DNA of 33,814 bases, from assembly GCA_017529865.1 (NCBI GenBank), contig JAFXNA010000040.1, positions 1-33,814 on the forward strand, written 5' to 3'. Within the stretch, counting starts at the first letter, position 1, and every line of letters starts with the position of its first letter. Below, piece by piece: positions 7,050 through 13,854 of the stretch. A model generated the notes under the pieces. It ran no database searches and was not told where the DNA came from. It was given only the letters and a program-made list of their open reading frames with translations. The stretch comes from Bacteroidaceae bacterium. GTDB taxonomy: Bacteria > Bacteroidota > Bacteroidia > Bacteroidales > Bacteroidaceae. Both the position numbers and the translations under genes were made by a program.

Positions 7050-8795
7050 TCATTTTTGATAGAAAATACCCCTATGATATAGGCCTAAAATGATATCCTG
7101 GAAGTCTACATCTAGGTCCGAAAGTCCGAAGATTTGATTTTTGATATGACGCTTACGTCGCTTAATTGTGGATGAATCGCGGTTCATCAGTTCTGCCATC
7201 CGACTATTGGACAATCCGATTAGTGACAGCATACATATTTGAATATCCAACTCATCCATCTTATGGAAATTTGAACGCAATAAGGAGATAAAATTGTTTT
7301 TATAGTGATTAAGATATAATTCCAATTGCTTCCATGAAGAGTCTGTCATGCTAACTGAGATGTCTTCATCGGTAATCTGTCTCAGAAGTGTGGAACCATC
7401 CTTAAGATGCACGTCTAATTCTGATTTAAGCGTTTTGAAACGTAAATGCTGTTGTTTCGTAATCTCATTTGATTCTTTCTTATATGTCTCAAAATCATTT
7501 TCCAGACTGCTTACACGTTCGGCTTTCTCTTTCAAATCTTGTGCTAATTTATTGATTTTGAAAGAGTATTCTCTATTATCGTCTTTGCGGAACATAATGG
7601 AATTAACTCGTTTTTGGCATGCAATTTTCAGGTTTTTATGGTAGATAATCAAGGCAAACACCGATATGACAACAATAAAGATAATCGCTCCCCATAAAAT
7701 AATGGCTTGTTGTCTTTTGTGTTGGGCTAATTGCAGATTGAGTAATTCTTTCTTCAGGTTCTCTTGATAATATTCATCCTTTGTCTGTTGGATGTTGGTG
7801 AACATGTCAACTGTTGCTGCCTCCAAAGAATCTGCATAACGCCTTGCTGCTTCATAATCTTTCTGGACGTGTGCAAGTTGCAACAATTCCTCAAAAACCA
7901 CTTGCCGTGTTTTTTTTTCAGAGGAATAAATTGACAGCAAAGTGTTTTTTGCTTGCTCCAAAGAATCACAGGCAAGATAGCAATCAGCCAAAGAAAAAAG
8001 GGAGGCATCGCGTGTCTGGTCAGTAAGTCCTTGCAGACCTTGTTTTACCAGTTCAAGGGCTTTTTGGTAGTTTCCTGTTTCGTAATATAAATTAGACAAA
8101 GTTCTTAACGAGGCATATTGCATATCATCTAATTGATAATCACAGGCTATCTGATATGCTTCTTCTGCATAACTGAAGGCAGAGTCAGTAAAGCCCACAG
8201 AAAGGTAGTCATTGCTCAGAGAATTAAGTAAAGATATGTAGTTAGCAGGTTTATCCTTACACCTATTATATATATCAATAGCCTTCTTCCTCAACTGAAT
8301 AGCCAACTCTGTATTGCTCCATGTGATTGTACTAGCAAAATAATTATACGCCATATAGCATGTACGCCAATCCTCCACCTGCTCCGAGCAACGAACCGCC
8401 TCACGGAAGAGGTCCTCTGCCCGTTTCGTACTATCACGGGAAGCCTCGAAGCGAGCCAAATAGAATGCACTACGACCCAAACGACGGATGTTCTCATCCG
8501 ACTCTCCCTGCTCCCTATAATATTCATAAGCGGGACGGATCAAACTATCGGCAGTCACACCCTTCCCCTGCATCGCATCGGTCATAGTACGCAGCAAGGC
8601 ATACAGGGAACGGACCCTCTCCCCGCTCTCCCTTAAAGGAGGAGAGTCAATAGACTGTAAGAGTGCATCTGCACTATCAGGCATGTCAGGCAAATAACGC
8701 TCCGCCCGCTCCAGCACAGCCCTCACCTCCCTGTCGCCCGTACAGGCAACAAAGAGCAACAACAGCAGTCCGATGATATACAATCCTTTGTGCAT
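7050..8795 (-). CDS. TPR lipoprotein regulator with membrane helix, coiled coil and C-terminal HTH
   Basis: 581 residues from the ATG at 8795, which opens a lipoprotein signal with lipobox FVAC (Cys18). Residues about 25-345 are TPR-like helices (for example NYYETGNYQKALELVKQG-type repeats). A transmembrane helix follows at about 365-388, then a Lys/Glu-rich coiled coil, then a C-terminal helix-turn-helix with LSLIGLSNSRMAELMNRDSSTIKRRKRHI, similar to LuxR-type recognition. This architecture is a known Bacteroidetes family of envelope-sensing regulators in which the DNA-binding end is cytoplasmic. It ends about 105 bases upstream of the effector operon promoter on the same strand, so control of that operon is a reasonable inference. 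Confidence 0.85.
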   Translation of the reverse strand: MHKGLYIIGLLLLLFVACTGDREVRAVLERAERYLPDMPDSADALLQSIDSPPLRESGERVRSLYALLRTMTDAMQGKGVTADSLIRPAYEYYREQGESDENIRRLGRSAFYLARFEASRDSTKRAEDLFREAVRCSEQVEDWRTCYMAYNYFASTITWSNTELAIQLRKKAIDIYNRCKDKPANYISLLNSLSNDYLSVGFTDSAFSYAEEAYQIACDYQLDDMQYASLRTLSNLYYETGNYQKALELVKQGLQGLTDQTRDASLFSLADCYLACDSLEQAKNTLLSIYSSEKKTRQVVFEELLQLAHVQKDYEAARRYADSLEAATVDMFTNIQQTKDEYYQENLKKELLNLQLAQHKRQQAIILWGAIIFIVVISVFALIIYHKNLKIACQKRVNSIMFRKDDNREYSFKINKLAQDLKEKAERVSSLENDFETYKKESNEITKQQHLRFKTLKSELDVHLKDGSTLLRQITDEDISVSMTDSSWKQLELYLNHYKNNFISLLRSNFHKMDELDIQICMLSLIGLSNSRMAELMNRDSSTIKRRKRHIKNQIFGLSDLDVDFQDIILGLYHRGIFYQK

Positions 8796-8811
8796 ATATG
8801 AATTTTGTGTT

Positions 8812-8820
8812 GCAAAGATA
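8812..8820 (-). promoter_or_regulatory. Possible -7 element of the TPR regulator gene
   Basis: TATCTTTGC on the minus strand matches TAnnTTTG and lies 17 bases upstream of the chosen ATG at 8795. No convincing TTTG is found 19-20 bases upstream, so this is a partial match. Confidence 0.4.
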
Positions 8821-8843
8821 AAAATTATATACCATTTCACCAT

Positions 8844-9127
8844 TTACCATTTACTGTTTTTCTGCAAATCAATGTGTTTTTCTCTTCAAAATACTTGATT
8901 TTTGCAGTTTGAAACCTGTCAATTAACCCAAAGGAAGCGGGCAAGGCGTTTAGTTCCTATGGGTTGGGGAGGTGGCTATGCTCTTGAAGTGGCGATCGAA
9001 CTGCGCAAGGCGCTGAAGGGTCTGGTAAAGAGATAAGTATTAACGGCGTGTTTTCTTCTTCTTCCTTTTAACTTTTCTTGACATGTGTCAATATATCGTT
9101 AATAATTCGAAAAAAGTTGACAAATTG
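8844..9127. other. Spacer between the TPR regulator and the nitrogen operon
   Basis: Apart from a short coding-like fragment at 8959-9036 I see no gene, RNA or clear hairpin here. The remainder is A/T-rich, with CTTCTTCTTCC-type runs at about 9053-9066. Confidence 0.5.
8959..9036 (+). pseudogene. Short coding-like fragment, possible gene remnant
   Basis: ATG to TAA encodes 25 residues beginning MGWGGGYALEVA and ending KGLVKR. The same frame extends upstream without a stop for another dozen codons of basic residues. GC content is higher than in the surrounding spacer, and the Gly-rich turn followed by an amphipathic Ala/Leu/Lys helix looks like the tail of a normal protein. No promoter is visible directly before it. 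I do not recognise the parent family; it may be a decayed 3' end or a small protein. Confidence 0.3.
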
Positions 9128-9159
9128 TTTGGTGGGGTAGGGAAAAGGCCGTAACTTTG
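9128..9159 (+). promoter_or_regulatory. Promoter of the nitrogen-assimilation operon
   Basis: TTTG at 9128-9131 is followed after 20 bases by TAACTTTG at 9152-9159, a close match to the Bacteroidetes -33/-7 consensus. It predicts a transcript start near 9166, about 20 bases before the leader ATG at 9187. Confidence 0.8.
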
Positions 9160-9186
9160 CAGCCAAATTCAAAGATATACGACAAA

Positions 9187-9312
9187 ATGACATCTGCGAA
9201 GGTATATAACACAGCTGTTCTGAATAATCAGAATAATAATCAGCAGAACCAGAATAATAACTGGCTCTCTGTTGTTCGTTGTGTGAATTCTACCAGTCGG
9301 ATGAACATATAA
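9187..9312 (+). CDS. Asn/Gln-rich leader peptide of the nitrogen operon
   Basis: A 41-residue open frame, too short for routine gene calling, begins about 20 bases after the predicted transcript start. Residues 13-25 are NNQNNNQQNQNNN: nine Asn and four Gln codons in an unbroken run (9223-9261), followed by Trp. The frame ends at 9310-9312, and 39 bases later a strong intrinsic terminator begins. The downstream genes import and sense ammonium (amtB, P-II) and make Asn and Gln (asnB, glnN). This is the layout of leader-peptide attenuators such as those of trp and his operons in enterobacteria. I infer that ribosome stalling at these codons, when charged Asn or Gln tRNA is scarce, controls the terminator. 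Translation of the frame has not been shown. Confidence 0.75.
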   Translation: MTSAKVYNTAVLNNQNNNQQNQNNNWLSVVRCVNSTSRMNI

Positions 9313-9379
9313 AGACTGAACAATAGAGATTATATATAATAAATAAGGAAAGGCTGGTTCGAAAGAATCAGCCTTTTTT
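9215..9379 (+). promoter_or_regulatory. Putative Asn/Gln-responsive transcription attenuator
   Basis: Four strands can be drawn by eye. Strand 1 (CTGTTCTG, 9215-9222) can pair with strand 2 (CAGAACCAG, 9244-9252) with one bulged base. Strand 2 (GAACCAG, 9246-9252) is also perfectly complementary to strand 3 (CTGGTTC, 9354-9360), which is the 5' arm of the terminator. Strand 3 with strand 4 (9365-9373) forms the terminator. The loop of helix 1:2 (9223-9243) is the start of the Asn/Gln codon run. A ribosome stalled there would cover strand 1 and free strand 2 to disrupt the terminator. No folding energies were computed, and the roughly 100-base loop of helix 2:3 is long. Confidence 0.6.
9352..9379 (+). 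terminator. Intrinsic terminator ahead of the P-II gene
   Basis: GGCTGGTTC (9352-9360), loop GAAA, GAATCAGCC (9365-9373), then six T. The nine-pair stem contains one G-T pair and has a stable tetraloop. It sits between the operon promoter and its first main gene, so it must be bypassed for expression of the operon. Confidence 0.9.
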
Positions 9380-9442
9380 GTAGCTACAACACAAACACAG
9401 AGTTAAACAATTAAGTATTAACAACACAACACAAGGTAAAAC

Positions 9443-9790
9443 ATGAAAAAGATTGAAGCAATTATCCGAAAGACGAGGTTCGAGGATGTGAAGGAGGCTC
9501 TTTTGGAGTCGGACATCAACTGGTTTGAGTATCATAACGTTCATGGTATCGGTCAGAGCCGTGAGGAGAGAATCTACCGCGGCGTGCAGTATTCGACTGA
9601 CGTGATTGAGCGTGTGGCTATCACAATTGTGTGCCGCGACCAGTTTGTAGAACCTACAGTCAACGTCATATTGAAGGTGGCTCATACTGGCGAGGTTGGC
9701 GACGGCCGTATCTTCGTGAGCGATATGATCGACACATGGAGCATCCGAACGGGTGAGCATGGCGACACGGTTTTAAGGGACAAGAAATAG
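9443..9790 (+). CDS. glnK: P-II nitrogen regulatory protein
   Basis: 115 residues, close to the usual 112. P-II trimers bind 2-oxoglutarate and ATP or ADP and, in the GlnK type, plug the AmtB channel when ammonium rises. The N-terminus MKKIEAIIRKTRFEDVKEAL, the T-loop with Tyr in IYRGVQY (equivalent to the uridylylated Tyr51 of enteric proteins) and the B-loop TGEVGDGRIF are visible. The T-loop is divergent (GIGQSREERIYRG rather than the enteric form). The gene is followed by amtB, the usual glnK-amtB pairing, so I call it glnK rather than glnB. It lies behind the leader peptide and terminator at 9187-9379. Confidence 0.93.
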   Translation: MKKIEAIIRKTRFEDVKEALLESDINWFEYHNVHGIGQSREERIYRGVQYSTDVIERVAITIVCRDQFVEPTVNVILKVAHTGEVGDGRIFVSDMIDTWSIRTGEHGDTVLRDKK

Positions 9791-9840
9791 GCCCCTCTCC
9801 TGTCCCCCCCCCTCAAGGGGGATGATAATAACAACACAAC

Positions 9841-9905
9841 ACAAACACAAACCCCGCACCTCCGTTCGGGTTCCCCCTCTTAGAGTAGGGGGTTAGGGGG
9901 AGGCT
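9841..9905 (+). repeat. Palindromic spacer element, copy 1 (glnK-amtB)
   Basis: The first 35 bases match those at 13785-13819 at 34 positions (core CACCTCCGTTCGGGTTCCC). They are followed by a hairpin CCCCCT (9873-9878) with AGGGGG (9887-9892) nested within CCTCC (9859-9863) and GGAGG (9899-9903). It lies in the operon spacer directly before amtB and may affect mRNA processing or relative expression. Confidence 0.75.
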
Positions 9906-9912
9906 TAATAAT

Positions 9913-11169
9913 ATGAACGAAATAGGTTTATCACTCGATACAGTTTGGATGCTTTTGGCAGCCATGTTAGTTTTCTGGATGCAACCAGGTTTTGCATTGT
10001 GCGAAGCAGGTTTCACTCGTCGTAAGAATGCGGCAAACATTTTGATGAAGAACTTTGTGGACTTTATGTTCGGTAGTCTGTTGTTCTTCTTTATAGGCTT
10101 CGGATTTATGTTCGGAGGTGATATTCTCGGCGGATTCGTCGGTATACCTAACTGGGGCGACCTGAGCTTTTATTCGGGTGACCTGCCAGTAGAGGGTTTC
10201 TTGATTTTCGAGACAGTTTTCTGTGCCACAGCTGCTACCATCGTGAGCGGAGCCATGGCCGAACGCACTAAGTTCTCTATGTATTTGGTCTATAGCGCCT
10301 TTATCTCACTGATTATCTATCCTGTAGAAGGCCATTGGACTTGGGGCGGCGGTTGGCTCTGCAACGATGCAGCTGACGGATTTATGATGTCGACGTTTGG
10401 CGATGTATTCCACGACTTTGCAGGTTCTGCTATTGTGCACAGCGTAGGTGGCGTCCTGGCTTTTGTCGGTGCGATGGCACTGGGTCCACGTCTTGGTAAG
10501 TATAGCAAGGACGGTAAGAGCCGTGCTATTCCTGGACACAACCTGGCACTTGCTGCTCTTGGCGTATTCATTCTCTGGTTAGGTTGGTTCGGCTTCAACC
10601 CAGGTAGTCAGTTGGCTGCAAGCGGTGAGGTAAACCGTACGGCCATCAGCCATGTATTCCTGACAACCAACCTTGCAGCAGTAGCTGGCGGTGTGGCAAC
10701 AATGTTCGTCACTTGGTTGAAATACGGTAAGCCATCACTCTCTCTGACCTTGAACGGCATTTTGGCAGGACTTGTGGGTATCACAGCTGGTTGCGACCTT
10801 GTATCACCTGTTGGAGCCGTTATCATCGGTCTTGTCTGCGGTACTGTCTTGGTCTTCGCCATTGAGTTCATCGACCACAAGCTCCACATTGACGACCCTG
10901 TAGGTGCAAGCTCAGTACATGGTGTATGCGGTATCCTTGGCACCCTGATGACAGGTTTGTTGGCTACAGAGAACGGAGCTTTCTACGGCGGCGGTTGGGG
11001 TTTCTTCGGAGCTGAGTGTTTCGGTATCCTCATGATTGACCTCTGGGCAGCAGCTTGTGGATTCGTCCTGTTCTACGGCATCAAGAAACTGCATGGACTC
11101 CGTGTGGATGCCCGTATCGAGGAAGAAGGTCTTGATATTTATGAACATGGAGAGAGTTGCTATAACTAA
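9913..11169 (+). CDS. amtB: Ammonium transporter
   Basis: 418 residues, normal for the Amt/MEP/Rh family and with about 11 membrane helices. The protein conducts ammonium across the inner membrane. Conserved parts seen are the N-terminal LVFWMQPGFALCEAGFTR.KN, the Phe-gate region GAMAERTKFS, the twin pore histidines in SAIVHSVGG (first) and GASSVHGVCGILGT (second), and the GHWTWGGGWL segment. It begins almost at the first hydrophobic helix, as expected of an Amt without a long signal sequence. It follows the P-II gene after 122 bases containing a repeat element. Confidence 0.96.
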   Translation: MNEIGLSLDTVWMLLAAMLVFWMQPGFALCEAGFTRRKNAANILMKNFVDFMFGSLLFFFIGFGFMFGGDILGGFVGIPNWGDLSFYSGDLPVEGFLIFETVFCATAATIVSGAMAERTKFSMYLVYSAFISLIIYPVEGHWTWGGGWLCNDAADGFMMSTFGDVFHDFAGSAIVHSVGGVLAFVGAMALGPRLGKYSKDGKSRAIPGHNLALAALGVFILWLGWFGFNPGSQLAASGEVNRTAISHVFLTTNLAAVAGGVATMFVTWLKYGKPSLSLTLNGILAGLVGITAGCDLVSPVGAVIIGLVCGTVLVFAIEFIDHKLHIDDPVGASSVHGVCGILGTLMTGLLATENGAFYGGGWGFFGAECFGILMIDLWAAACGFVLFYGIKKLHGLRVDARIEEEGLDIYEHGESCYN

Positions 11170-11231
11170 TAAAGTTGAGAGTTAATAGTTTAAAGTTTAT
11201 AGTCAGTTAATAAGTTAAAAGTAAAAAGATT

Positions 11232-11933
11232 ATGAAAAAGATATTTGCAATGATATTGCTCTGCGGAGCAACAATGGCCATAGAGGCACAAGAGATTAGT
11301 ACAACGATTGGTAGTGACATCGTAAGTAGTTATATTTGGCGTGGTCAAGATCTGGGAGGTGTGAGCCTGCAACCGACACTTGGCTTGGAGTATAAAGGCA
11401 TTTCGCTCTCGGCTTGGGGAAGTGTAGGACTTGCCGATCCTGCCGATACGAAAGAGTTTGATATCACACTCGGGTATACCATCGGAGGTCTGAACATAGG
11501 CATTACTGACTACTGGTTCAATGCTGGACTTGACCCACAGGATCGTTACTTCAAGTATGATGCCCACGGTACAAACCATGTGTTCGAAGCAAACATCGGC
11601 TACGATTTCGGAGTGGTAAGTGCACAGTGGTACACGAATATCTCTGGCAACGATGGCGTGAACAAGGATGGCAAGCGCGCCTATAGCAGTTACTTTGAGG
11701 TTGCCGCCCCCTTCAAACTCGCTACCTGTGATTGGACAGCTACCGTCGGTGCAGTTCCTTTTGCCACTAATTTCTATGGCACAAACGGCTTTGCAGTAAC
11801 CAACCTGGCAGTTCGTGCATCGAAGGACATAAAGGTGACAGACTCGTTCTCCATCCCCATCTTCGGAGAAGTCTCGGCCAATCCTTGTAGTCAGAAAGCC
11901 TATCTGGTCGTAGGAATGAGTTTGGGATTGTAA
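11232..11933 (+). CDS. Outer-membrane beta-barrel protein (TorF-like putative porin)
   Basis: 233 residues with a signal peptide (MKKIFAM start, cleavage after IEAQ). The mature protein consists of alternating beta strands such as SYIWRGQDLGG, GISLSAWGSVG and NIGITDYWFN, and ends in LVVGMSLGL, a hydrophobic C-terminal strand typical of outer-membrane barrels. The N-terminal SDIVSSYIWRG form resembles the TorF family of putative porins. It lies between amtB and asnB in the same direction, so it is probably expressed with nitrogen assimilation. Uptake of ammonium or small nitrogen compounds across the outer membrane is a guess from position. Confidence 0.8.
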   Translation: MKKIFAMILLCGATMAIEAQEISTTIGSDIVSSYIWRGQDLGGVSLQPTLGLEYKGISLSAWGSVGLADPADTKEFDITLGYTIGGLNIGITDYWFNAGLDPQDRYFKYDAHGTNHVFEANIGYDFGVVSAQWYTNISGNDGVNKDGKRAYSSYFEVAAPFKLATCDWTATVGAVPFATNFYGTNGFAVTNLAVRASKDIKVTDSFSIPIFGEVSANPCSQKAYLVVGMSLGL

Positions 11934-12014
11934 GTGAAAAATGAAAAGTGAAAAGTGAAAAATTAATTATACATTTTACATTTTACATTATACATTATAA
12001 ATTATACATTATAA
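11934..12014. repeat. Low-complexity spacer repeats before asnB
   Basis: GTGAAAAATGAAAAGTGAAAAG (three reiterations of a 10-base motif) is followed by several copies of TTATACATT/TTTACATT. Related motifs recur elsewhere in the window, including inside the rsmF-like gene (reverse complement) and at the 5' end of the GH3 gene. Confidence 0.7.
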
Positions 12015-12022
12015 AATGAATT

Positions 12023-13702
12023 ATGTGTGGATTTGTAGGAATATTAAAGATCAAGGGCGATGCTCACCAGAAGCGTGAGCAAGCCCTGAAGATGTCGGCC
12101 AAGATTCGTCATCGTGGACCAGACTGGAGCGGAATGTATAGTAGTGACAAGACTGTCATCTCACATGAACGGTTGGCCATCGTCGATCCGCTATCTGGCG
12201 GCCAGCCTCTCTATTCGCCCGACCGAAAGAAAGTACTGGCAGTCAATGGTGAAATCTACAACCACCAACTTCTGCGGATGGAGACTGACATCCAGTATCA
12301 GTATCAGACAGGAAGTGATTGCGAAGTAATCCTGGCTCTCTATGAGCAGTATGGAGTCGATTTCATTGATAAGCTCAACGGTATCTTTGCGTTCGTACTC
12401 TACGATTCAGAGACCGATGACTTCCTCGTGGCTCGTGACCCAATCGGCGTCATACCTTTATATATAGGATATGATAGCGATGGAACGATTTATGTGGCTT
12501 CTGAACTGAAGGCTTTGGAAGGTCAGTGTGAGCTATTCGAACCGTTTCCTCCCGGACATTTCTGCACAAGCAAGCACGGCGGCAAGATAGAACGTTGGTA
12601 CAAGCGTCCATGGATGCAGTACGAAGGCATGCATTGGAGTACATCCGACCGAGCTGAGGCGGTGCAGCAAGTCAAGCAGGGACTGATGGCAGCCGTGAAG
12701 CGCCAGTTGATGAGTGATGTGCCATACGGAGTGCTCCTCTCAGGTGGACTGGATAGTTCAGTCGTATCTGCCATTGCCAAGCTCTACGCAGCCAAGCGTA
12801 TTGAGACCAACGATGAGCACGATGCCTGGTGGCCTCGCCTTCATAGCTTTGCTGTTGGCTTGAAAGGTGCGCCCGACTTGGCGAAAGCGAAGGAAGTAGC
12901 CGACTATATCGGTACTGTGCACCACGAGGTGAACTACACCATCCAAGAAGGTCTCGATGCTATCCGCGATGTGATTTACTATACTGAGACGTATGATGTC
13001 ACGACCATCCGTGCATCTACCCCTATGTACCTGTTGGCCCGTGTCATCCGTAGCATGGGTATCAAGATGGTATTGAGTGGTGAAGGTGCTGACGAGATAT
13101 TCGGAGGTTATCTTTACTTCCACAAGGCTCCGAACGCAAGGGAATTCCATGATGAGACCGTGCGGAAAATCAGCAAACTTCACTTCTACGACTGCCTCAG
13201 AGCCAATAAATCACTCATGGCATGGGGTATCGAAGGACGTGTACCGTTCCTCGATAAGGAGTTCCTCGACATCGCTATGTCCATCAACCCGGAACTGAAG
13301 ATGTGTCCTGGTTCAACCATCGAGAAAGGTGTGGTTCGTGAAGGTTTTGCCGATATGCTTCCTCGCAGTGTGGCTTGGCGACAGAAGGAACAGTTCAGCG
13401 ATGGAGTAGGGTATAGTTGGATTGATACGCTAAAGAAGATTACCTCAGAAGCTGTCACAGACGAACAGATGGCACATGCGGCCGAGCGATTCCCGATTAA
13501 TCCCCCGCTCTGTAAAGAGGAGTACTACTATCGTAGCATCTTTGCAGAACACTTCCCAAGCGACTCTGCCGCCCGTAGCGTAAACCAAGAGGCCAGCGTA
13601 GCATGTAGTACAGCGATTGCGCTCCAATGGGATGAAGCATTCAAGAACATGAACGATCCTAGTGGACGCGCCGTAAAGGGAGTACATGAGCAAGCATATT
13701 AG
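12023..13702 (+). CDS. asnB: Asparagine synthetase B, glutamine-hydrolysing
   Basis: 559 residues, close to the E. coli AsnB length. It makes Asn from Asp using ATP and the amide of Gln. The start is fixed by MCGFVGI, where Cys2 is the amidotransferase nucleophile exposed after Met removal. The N-terminal class II domain has RHRGPD and VNGEIYNH; the synthetase domain has the ATP pyrophosphatase loop LSGGLDSS at about residue 238 and SGEGADEIFGGY at about 353. It follows the barrel protein after 89 bases of repeats and precedes glnN, so the operon makes both amide amino acids encoded in the leader peptide. Confidence 0.96.
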   Translation: MCGFVGILKIKGDAHQKREQALKMSAKIRHRGPDWSGMYSSDKTVISHERLAIVDPLSGGQPLYSPDRKKVLAVNGEIYNHQLLRMETDIQYQYQTGSDCEVILALYEQYGVDFIDKLNGIFAFVLYDSETDDFLVARDPIGVIPLYIGYDSDGTIYVASELKALEGQCELFEPFPPGHFCTSKHGGKIERWYKRPWMQYEGMHWSTSDRAEAVQQVKQGLMAAVKRQLMSDVPYGVLLSGGLDSSVVSAIAKLYAAKRIETNDEHDAWWPRLHSFAVGLKGAPDLAKAKEVADYIGTVHHEVNYTIQEGLDAIRDVIYYTETYDVTTIRASTPMYLLARVIRSMGIKMVLSGEGADEIFGGYLYFHKAPNAREFHDETVRKISKLHFYDCLRANKSLMAWGIEGRVPFLDKEFLDIAMSINPELKMCPGSTIEKGVVREGFADMLPRSVAWRQKEQFSDGVGYSWIDTLKKITSEAVTDEQMAHAAERFPINPPLCKEEYYYRSIFAEHFPSDSAARSVNQEASVACSTAIALQWDEAFKNMNDPSGRAVKGVHEQAY

Positions 13703-13784
13703 AAAAATGTAAAAAAGTAATAATTAGAAAATGTAAGAATAAACTTAAAAACTTATCCTTTCAACTTAGAACTTAAAACATAAC

Positions 13785-13848
13785 ACAAACACAAACCCCA
13801 CACCTCCGTTCGGGTTCCCTTTCTTTAAGGAGGGTTTAAGGGAGGCTA
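13785..13848 (+). repeat. Palindromic spacer element, copy 2 (asnB-glnN)
   Basis: Same element as at 9841-9905. The first 35 bases differ at one position. The hairpin part differs in sequence but retains CCCT facing AGGG and the ending GGGAGGCTA. It lies just before the glnN ATG, as copy 1 lies just before amtB. Confidence 0.75.
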
Positions 13849-13854
13849 TAGATT

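Noticed and set aside
8614..8660. Hairpin-like CTCTCC/GGAGAG stretch in the TPR gene as a further in-frame repeat insertion
   Set aside because: The encoded PPLRESGERVRS sits where family members have a loop of similar length; without an alignment I cannot claim an insertion.
9139..9151. Enteric sigma-54 or NtrC-type nitrogen promoter before glnK
   Set aside because: No GG-N10-GC arrangement fits; the TTTG/TAACTTTG pair explains the promoter.
9215..9379. Metabolite-binding glutamine riboswitch (glnA-type RNA)
   Set aside because: I do not see the conserved core of that class, and the Asn/Gln codon run explains the region better through translation.
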